Origin: Macrotis lagotis
Taxonomy: Eukaryota; Chordata; Mammalia; Peramelemorphia; Peramelidae
NCBI RefSeq assembly: GCF_037893015.1
Contig: NC_133663.1
Coordinates: 145,595,495 to 145,659,494 of the forward strand
Direction: 5' to 3'
DNA length: 64,000 bases
Below the pieces are notes generated by a model, which saw nothing but the letters and a program-made list of their open reading frames with translations, did not search any database and was not told the DNA's origin. Positions 57,099-64,000 of this stretch are shown piece by piece. Within the stretch, counting starts at the first letter, position 1; each line of letters starts with the position of its first letter. Made by a program: the position numbers and the translations under genes.

Positions 57099-57817
57099 GT
57101 GCATTTATTTTACATCCTGCAAATTTGGTAAAATTGTTACTTTTTCAGATAGTTTATTAATTAAATTTCTAGAAATTTCTAAGTATACCATCTTATCATC
57201 TGAAGAGGAAGAGTTTTGTTTCTTCATTATGTTTTCAAATTCCTTCAATTAGTTTTTCTTTTGTTATTGCTAAAACTAATATTTTAAATAAAATATTTAA
57301 AAATAGTGGTTAAAAATATGCATCTTTGTTTCATCCCAATCTTATTGGGAATGCTTCTCCCTTATCTCCATTACATATAATGCTTGCTGTTGCTTCTAGA
57401 AAGATACTACTTATCCTCTATATCAAAACTTCCTTTATTGCTAAACACTCTAGTGTGTGGAATAGGAATGGGTGCTGTATTTTTCATAAGCTTTTTCAGT
57501 GTCTATTAAGATAATCCTATGATTTTTGTTAGTTTTATTATTAATATAGTCAATTATGTTGACTTTTTTCTAATGCTGAAGCAAGGCTCCATTACTGGTA
57601 AAAATTAGGCCTTATTGTAGTATATTTTCCTAGTGATGAAACACTGTAATCTCTTTGCTGATATTTTATTTAAAAATTTTGAATCAATATTCATGATTAT
57701 ATAATTTAATTTTTCTCTTTTGATTCTTTCTGTTTTAGCTATCAGTCCCACATTTTTATGACAAAAGGAATTTTTTCCTCCCATCTAACCCCAAGGTAGC
57801 TATAATTATGAATCAAT

Positions 57818-57898
57818 ATTTACATATACATTCACAGACACAGATGTACGTGTAATATATACATTTTCACATATACATATACATCCATGTATATATCC

Positions 57899-57943
<45 letters not shown>

Positions 57944-58005
57944 ATATATATTTATATACACATCCCCATGTACACACAAATAGATAAACAGATACATATA
58001 CATAT
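57818..58005. repeat. Compound (TA)n/(CA)n/(TG)n microsatellite
   Basis: Alternating purine-pyrimidine DNA for about 190 bases: TACATA units, a short TG run, two TA runs split by 'ttta', and CACA units. The Tyr/Ile-rich minus-strand frame is a translation of the repeat. Confidence 0.92.
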
Positions 58006-58905
58006 ATTCATGAAAATATCTTTGGTTTGTGCATATCTCACATTTTTATAACATTTCCCAAAAACAATGATCCCTTCTAACTACTTTGCTTTTCCTCATT
58101 AACTTGCTCTCCTTTTCTTAAAATTCTCTCCCTTACATACCTTTCTATATCCCTTTCCCTATTTATATTCATACACTTCTATTCCCGCATTGACTTATAC
58201 TTCCTTCTATATGCATTCTTATCCTCCTTATCCTTACCCCTAAATTCCCTATCCTTCCCTTTTATTTCTCTCTCAATTTAAAAGGTATTTTACATTTATG
58301 TTCTAATATGCTTCTAATGTATATTCATTTTTCCCTCTTTAACTCATTCATGATGATCATTGTTTTCCAGAACATGCAGTCCTTCTTATCCCTTCTAACT
58401 TCTCTGTACCAATTTTCCTCCAAACACTTAAGTTGTATAAGACTGCAACTTCTTTTTAATCTTTTCCTACACCATGATACTCTTAATAATCATATCCTAA
58501 ACAGTTCTATTCTCAAATTTCCAATTATTGAATAACTAATAATAATAATCTTAGTCTTATGATTTATATTTCCATATAACCATAGTAAGCCATTTGTTTC
58601 TATTGAGTCCCTTGTAATTACTCTTTGATATTTACCTTATATTTTTCTTGATTTTTAAGTGTCAAATATTTTATTAAGATTAGGGCTTTTTGCAATAAAA
58701 TGCTGTAACTCTATGCTGAATATTCTTTTTTTCCCTTCAAGATTGGACTTAACTTTTCTGAGTATGATATTTTTGTCTGCAACACCAGTTCTATAGCTCT
58801 TCAATATGTGTTCTAAGACATATGAACTTTGAGAGTGGCTGCAGCTAAATCTTATGTAATTCTCATTGTTGTTCCACCATATACAAAATGTTTTCTTTTC
58901 TTCTT

Positions 58906-59060
58906 ACTTTTTTTTTTTTGTTTTTATAAGGCTATTGATTTAACTGATTTATCCAAGGTCACACAGCTAGGTAATTATTAAGTGTTTGAGTTTGGATTTG
59001 AACTCAGGTCCTCCTGACTCCAGGGCCAGTGCTATCCACTGAGCCACCTACCTGCCCCTC
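58906..59060 (-). mobile_element. WSINE1-type SINE
   Basis: Antisense copy: T tail, 'ataaggctattgatttaact', 'caaggtcacacagctaggta', 'ctcctgactccagggccagt' and a head ending 'cacctacctgcccctc'. The flanks are 'cttttcttctt' (58895-58905) and 'cttttcttatt' (59061-59071), 11 bases with one difference. Confidence 0.94.
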
Positions 59061-59764
59061 CTTTTCTTATTCTTAATATTTTCTCTTTAATCTGAAGATT
59101 TTTCAGTGCAACTATGATATTCCTTTCAGTTTTCATCACAGGATTCCTTTAAGGTGGTGAGAAGTGAATTTTTCTATTTTCAATTTCTCCTCTTGTTCTA
59201 ACACTTTGGGAAATTTTAAAAAAATATTTCTTGTATTATTTTTTCAAGATTTTTTTTATTAGAGTTTTCAGTTATTCCAGTTATTCTTATGTTTTCTTTC
59301 CTTAATTTGTCCTCCAAACCTGTTGTTTTTCTTGTGAAGTATTTAATGTTCTCTACTATTCATTCTTTGCTTTGTTTTATTCTTTCTTAGTCTCTTTTAA
59401 CTTCACTGGCTTCCCCTTGGCCAATTTTAATTTTCAGATTTTCTTTTTCCAATTGTAATTTTCATTTTAATTCTTAAAATTCTGATCTCCTTTTCCAGGT
59501 GATATACTTTCTTTTCATAATTTTCTTGGTTTTTTTCCCCCTAAGATTGTACTTATTTTCTTTTTAGTTTTATTCAATCACTGTTTCATTTTTATTTTTA
59601 AAGTCTCTTTTGAATTCCTCTATGCATAGTTTGAAGTAGGTAATCATTTGGGGTAGGAAGAGAGGTTTTTTTTTCTTCTTTGTTTCCTATGAAGATGAAC
59701 CCTGGTTTTTGATTCACATAGTAGCTTTCTAAGGTAGGTTTCTTTCTCCTTTGTCTGCTCATTA

Positions 59765-59935
59765 AAAAAAATAGTGATTCATCCCAGAAAAAGAGTTGAT
59801 AGTATCTGAACACACACTGAAGTATATTTTTTTCCTCTCTCTCAAAAAAAAAACACCTAAATATCTAGCCCAAAGGTGTGTAAGAACCCAGTAAAAATAT
59901 TTTTCTAAATAAAAAAATAAAAGCTTTTTTTTTTT
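59765..59935 (+). mobile_element. Small HAL1-like 3' end fragment, opposite strand
   Basis: About 85 bases match the extreme 3' region of the HAL1-like copies in sense: 'agtgattcatcccag', then 'agtatctgaacacacactga' and 'agtatatttttttcctctc'. They are followed by A-rich sequence with an AATAAA. It lies within minus-strand ORF1/5'UTR sequence. No duplication was recognised. Confidence 0.6.
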
Positions 59936-61840
59936 TTTAAGGTTTTCCTCTAGTCCTTTGATTTGGCGGGGGTTGGTGTTTCTGACTTCAGGAGCTCTGT
60001 CCAATGCCCAATTTCCACACTCCTTTCCACCTCAAATTCACAGCTGGCATACCTCAGGACATTGATTTGGAAATGATCTTATTCCCTGAGAAATCTCCAG
60101 TGACTATAAAAGCTTCAGTGATCCCCTCTGTCTTTAATCAAGACCAAGAATTCTAGTCTATTTGTAAGTATCCACAATTAACAATACTGCTGTGCTACTA
60201 CTACCTCTGTACTCACTCTGCATGTTCCAGTTGCTTCTTGCCCAGGACTGTATCTCGCCTGCATAGCTGGACTTGGTATCTTTATCAGCAGAAATTTCCT
60301 CTGTTTTTCACTCAGAATCTGACTCCCCAAGGTAATTGGAGGTGAAAATTCCCATGGATGAGGTGGAGTCTATGTCCCAATTTTACAGTTATCTCTTGTT
60401 GTTTCAGGTAACTAGACTGGAGGTATTTACACTTCACTCAGCAATAGACTTGGTCTTGGGCAACCCCTCAATCTCCAGCTCCCCACCACAAGAAAAGATC
60501 TACTATAAATATATCTATTTATAGCTTCTTTGCTTCACATATTTCATCTCTTCAGGAATATAGACCCAATTCTCCCTCTACTGCCATTTATTCTCTTCTC
60601 TCTTTCCTTTAACCATCTCCATCTCCAAAGTATTTTACATTTCTTGCCTCCTACAATTTTTTCTCACATCTATCATTCACCCCAGCACCCCCTTTCTCCC
60701 ATCTCTTTCCTTTCCTACTTTCCTCTAGGTTAAGATTGATTTCCTAAATGAGTGTGTATGTTATTATCTCTCTGAGCCAGTTCCAATGTGAATAAGGCTC
60801 ACTCACTCCCCATTACCTTCCCCCACTTTCATTCCACTGCAAAAGTAATATGAGATAATTTACAACATTTTCACTCACATTTACTTTTCTCCCAGTGCAT
60901 TCCTCTCTTAATGTATTATACCTTCAAATTCAAATTCCACCTATACCTTTTCTATATACGCATCTTTTAATAAATGAGAAAGTTCATGAGTTGTCAGTAT
61001 CCCATGTGGGAATATAAGTGATGTAACATCATTAATTTTCCTATGATTTGCCTTTCCTGTTTACTTTTTTTATGCTCCACTTCAGATTTGTACTTGAAGA
61101 TCAAATTTACTGTAACTCTGGTCATTTCAACATGAAAGTTTGAAAGTCCCCCTTTTCATTCATTGTCTATCTTTTCCCCTGAAAATGTATGTTCAATTTT
61201 TCTGGATTCTTTGTTGTAAACCAAACTCTTTTGCCTTCTGGAGTAACATATTCCAAGCCCTAAAAGCCCTTAATTTAGAAGCCATTAATTCTTTTGTTGT
61301 TCTAACTTGGCTCCAGGATATTTGAATTATTTCTTTGCTTGCAGTAATTTCCCCTTAACTTGGGAAAGTTGGCTTTAATATTTCTAGCTGTTTTTATTTT
61401 AAGATCTCTTTCAGGATGTGATTGGAGAATTCTTTCATCTTCTATTTTTGCCCTCTACTTCTAGAACATCAGGGAACTTTTCCTCTATAAGATGACATCT
61501 AAGTTTTTATTTTTGGGTCAACTTTTTCAGATAGTCTAATAATTTTTAAACTATCTTTTCTGGATTTGTTTTCCAGATCAGTTGTTTTTCCAATGAGATA
61601 CTTCACATTTTCTTCTAGTTTATCATAATTTTGGATTTTTTATTGTTTCTTGATTTCTCACAAAGTCTTCAGCTTCCTTTTGCTTCATTCTGTATTTAAA
61701 GGAATTATTGTCTTCAGAGAACTTTTTTATCTTCTTTTCCATTTGTCCAGTTCTGCTTTTCAAAACATTCTTCTCCTCACAGGGCTTTTAGACTGTTTTT
61801 TCCATTTGATATGATTTTAAGGTATTATTTTCTTTAGTAT

Positions 61841-61997
61841 ATTTTTTTTTAGGTTTTTTGCAAGGCAAATGGGGTTAAGTGGCTTGTCCAAGGCCACACA
61901 ACTAGGTAATTATTAAGTGTCTGAGGCCAGATGTGAACTCAGGTACTTCTGACTCCAGGGCCAGTGCTCTATCCACTGTGCTACCTAGTGGCCCCAT
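61841..61997 (-). mobile_element. WSINE1-type SINE inside HAL1-like copy 4
   Basis: Antisense copy with 'aggttttttgcaaggcaaat', 'ggccacacaactaggtaatt', 'ggtacttctgactccagggc' and 'gtgctacctagtggcccc'. The flanks share 'tttagtat' (61833-61840 and 61998-62005). ORF1 sequence continues on both sides. Confidence 0.94.
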
Positions 61998-63026
61998 TTT
62001 AGTATTACTTTTAATCTCCTTCACTGAGTTACTTAGCATGATTTTCCTCATTGCTCTCATTTCTCTTCCAAATTTTTCCTCTGCCTCCTTACTTTATTTT
62101 ATGAATCTTTTTTAGTTTTAACATGGCTAGGTAACTATTCATACTTTTTTTTTTCTGGGGGGCTTTGGATACAGAAGCATTGACTTTGTTAACTTCTGTG
62201 GGTGTATTTTAATCTTCCATATGATCAAAGAAATTATATATGGTTGGAATATTTTCTTCTGTTCTTTTGCTTATTTCTCCAGCCTATGGTTTGTTTTTTA
62301 ACTCTTTGAGATACTTTTAGTGTGGCGAATACCTTGTCCCAAGGTTTTGATATTTTTCCTGTTTTCAGTGATACCCCTAGGAACCTGAAAGTGTTCAATT
62401 CCCTCACGGTCTTATGAGAGTGTATGACTACTCTCCTGACCTGTTCTCCAGTCTGTGAGTAATCACAGGCTCTCTTTGATTCTCTGGAATTATAAGGGGC
62501 ATACCTCTCCTGCTTAGGTAATAACTTCTGTTGCGATTATGACCCAAATCTGAGTTTGGGCAAATCAACAGAGTGTTGCCTCAGGGGTAGCACTGCAATA
62601 TCCCCTGATCATTCTACTGTTCCTGGACTGAGAGCTCCAGAAATGACTTCCAAGGTTTGCTCCTGGTTTATTGGGGCTGGGTCTGTGTTGCTGAGGCCTT
62701 CACTGGAGTATGCTCGTCTCTCATACAATATAGCAGCTTTCCTATTGACTTTCCAGGTTTTCCTTGGCAAACTGGGTTGAAATGTCTGGAAACGGTCACT
62801 GATGCCACAGATCCAGGTGCTCCCTAATCTGTTCCTGGATGACAAGTCCATCTGTTCCAGCATGATCCACACTGTATTATGGATCTTTTCCTATCCTGGT
62901 GCAACAGATTATTTCCATCAATCTTCTAAGTTGTCTTCAACTGGAAAATTGTTCCCATGAATCTGTTTGTGAGTTCTGCCACTTTAGAATTTCGTTAGAG
63001 TAATTATTTAAAAGTATTTGCAGTAG

Positions 63027-63163
63027 GGGTGGCTAGGTGACACAGTGGATAGAACATTGGCCCCGTAGTCAGGAGTACCTGAGTTCAATCCAGCCTCAGA
63101 CATTCAATAATTACCAAGCTATGTGGCCTTGGGCAAGTCTCTTAACTCGATTTCCTTGCCCAA
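63027..63163 (+). mobile_element. WSINE1-type SINE in the 5'UTR of HAL1-like copy 4
   Basis: Sense copy: 'gggtggctaggtgacacagt', 'cagtggatagaacattggcc', 'acctgagttcaatccagcct' and 'ccaagctatgtggccttggg'. Flanks 'aaaagtatttgcagtag' (63010-63026) and 'aaaagtatttggagtag' (63164-63180) form a 17-base duplication with one change. Confidence 0.95.
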
Positions 63164-63235
63164 AAAAGTATTTGGAGTAGTTTGCGAGAGAGCTGGGGGT
63201 AGTTCCTGACTTTATTCTAACATTTTGGTTACACT

Positions 63236-64000
63236 CTCAATTCAATTTTTGAAAAGTTACTTTTCTGCATTTTTCTTCCATTTGTCTAATTTATTTTTTA
63301 AACTTTTTTTCTTTAGTCAATTTTTGTGCTTCCTTTTGCAAGATGTTAAATTACTTTTTCCAGTTTTCCTAGTTGATTTTTAAAATCCATTTTGATCTCT
63401 TTTAAGTGGTCCTATTTTTCTGGGGTCCAATTCATATTCTTATCTAGGACTTGACATGAACATTATTTTCTATCTTTTTCTGATATGGTGTTGTGATCTT
63501 CCTTTTCTATCATCAGTTTTTCTCTGACTTTTTTTTGCTCATTTGGAACACTACTCCTGAATCACAAAAGTGCTGTCCCATCTCTTTTGGTATTATTAGG
63601 GTATGGGCCTGTTCACAGGCTTTCCATGGGAACTGTTGTAGCTGGGATTGTTCTTTAGAGGTCTGGGGCTCTCAATTTTCAATTGGCCCCTTTTTTGGAA
63701 CAGTCCCACATCGCCAGCTCTGACATTGATCTGCTGAACTGGTTCTCAGGGACCTCAGTTGCAGATCGCTGCTTGAGCATCTCATGTTGACTTTCTCTGC
63801 TCCGTGACTGTGCTGGCATCTGTTTCTTGTATGATACTCTGCTCCCTGTGTCTGGTCATGCAGACAGACATTCCTGAATTCCTTCCCAGACATCTTAAAA
63901 GGAAAATGTTCCACTGTTCTGCTTCTCCAGAATCTTTTGAGAGGCTTGATAAAAGTTATTACTGAGAGAAGTAGGAGAGACCTTAGGGAAGTTCCTGGCT
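63236..64000 (-). mobile_element. L1 ORF1 coiled coil and 5'UTR, continuing off the right edge
   Basis: Minus strand: Lys/Glu-rich coiled-coil sequence of ORF1 at about 63240-63470, followed by a GC-richer 5'UTR with 'ctggggctctcaattttcaa' and 'cttcccagacatctt' to the window end. Its 3' part is missing on the left where HAL1-like copy 4 begins, so it may have been split by that insertion. Frames in the 5'UTR part (63493-63723, 63672-63914) are not genes. Confidence 0.55.

Larger units (their letters stand above)
54705..57775 (-). mobile_element. 5'-truncated L1 (L1 F) with nested L1 and SINE
   Basis: Minus-strand L1 with a distinctive 3'UTR ('gaggaattaggatcatggga', 'accatggggtaggaagg'), then ORF2 C-terminus (frame 55240-55515: 'PCCWSCQPFWTVIWIYSQRT'), thumb and RT to about 57775, where it is truncated. 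A SINE lies at 55675-55845 and an L1 tail of the same subfamily at 56504-57098. The RT active-site Asp-Asp codons survive at 57195-57200, but the flanking frame is shifted. Confidence 0.83.
58030..60480 (-). mobile_element. L1/HAL1-related element: 3' region, ORF1 and 5'UTR
   Basis: Minus strand, read from the right: 5'UTR (about 59940-60480, GC-richer), ORF1 leader and coiled coil (about 59230-59740, Lys/Glu-rich), ORF1 RRM/CTD ('tgcaactatgatattccttt' region, 59060-59230), then a pyrimidine-rich (on plus) 3' part to about 58030. No ORF2 is seen, so it may be a fifth half-LINE copy. It is too diverged to align collinearly with the others by eye. A SINE and a small HAL1-like tail fragment interrupt it. 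Confidence 0.55.
60510..63235 (-). mobile_element. HAL1-like ORF1-only element, copy 4
   Basis: Minus strand, collinear with copy 2. The 3' region is at 60510-60990 ('aatgtgaataaggctcactc', 'ttccactgcaaaagta'), ORF1 CTD/RRM at 61090-61480, coiled coil at 61480-61850 and 62000-62160, leader at 62160-62250, and 5'UTR at 62250-63235 ('tcccctcacggtcttatgag'-like words), ending in a block like the 5' terminus of copy 2. A SINE splits the coiled coil and another sits in the 5'UTR. There is no ORF2. Stops are frequent. Confidence 0.68.

Noticed and set aside
57806..58003. A Tyr/Ile-rich 65-codon frame
   Set aside because: Translation of the TA/CA microsatellite.
9429..63163. A CRISPR-like array, because one 150-base sequence recurs many times
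   Set aside because: The copies are scattered, in both orientations, with TSDs and A-rich tails. They are SINEs, and the genome is vertebrate.
1..64000. Endogenous retroviruses, LTR elements or DNA transposons
   Set aside because: No LTR pair, primer-binding site, gag/pro/env-like frame or transposase was recognised. Every RT-like frame has L1 ORF2 landmarks. Strongly decayed copies could have been missed.

Overview
The window looks like a stretch of marsupial nuclear genome, AT-rich and, as far as can be read, without a host gene. The evidence for a marsupial is its repeats: many copies of a short tRNA-derived SINE of the WSINE1 type, one copy of a MAR1-type CORE-SINE, a SINE with an RTE/BovB-like tail, a THER1/MIR-like CORE-SINE, and many LINE-1 (L1) copies with the marsupial style of ORF2 C-terminus. 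The abundance of the WSINE1-type SINE points to an Australian marsupial, perhaps a dasyurid. That narrower placement is inference from memory of repeat families.

Layout. 1-4.2 kb: AT-rich sequence without recognised genes, microsatellites, a MIR relic and an RTE-tailed SINE. 4.2-8.3 kb: old L1 pieces around an unassigned 1.7-kb segment holding a small reading frame with a PAH-like pattern. 8.3-9.9 kb: mostly unrecognised, one SINE. 9.9-11.6 kb: two oppositely oriented L1 tails. 11.6-14.5 kb: an ORF1-only, half-LINE (HAL1-like) element carrying an L1 tail and a SINE. 14.5-31 kb: a nested stack, all on the minus strand. An old L1 is split by a full-length 6.7-kb L1, and next to it a 5'-truncated L1 is split by a full-length HAL1-like element and two SINEs. 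32-35.7 kb: two plus-strand L1 tails, one split by an unusual L1 head fragment flanked by a 13-bp target-site duplication (TSD). 36.7-40.6 kb: a minus-strand L1 with an L1 tail and a SINE inside it. 40.6-45.4 kb: mostly unrecognised sequence, a degenerate purine repeat and several SINEs. 45.5-50 kb: a plus-strand L1 with a nearly complete but broken ORF2. 50.2-53.1 kb: a HAL1-like element and an L1 tail. 53.5-57.8 kb: minus-strand L1s, one nested in another. 58-64 kb: L1 and HAL1-like ORF1/5'UTR sequence running off the right edge.

How it works together. No retroelement here looks active. Every ORF1 and ORF2 carries stops or frameshifts, and the reverse-transcriptase active-site motif is altered or out of frame in each of the five copies that still reach it. 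The SINEs are the youngest layer, since most have readable TSDs and sit inside L1 or HAL1-like DNA. Their abundance fits mobilisation in trans by L1. The interest of the window lies in insertion history and mechanism: nested TSDs, an L1 head without a tail, and a recurrent ORF1-only family. I found no evidence of a new enzymatic or defence system.
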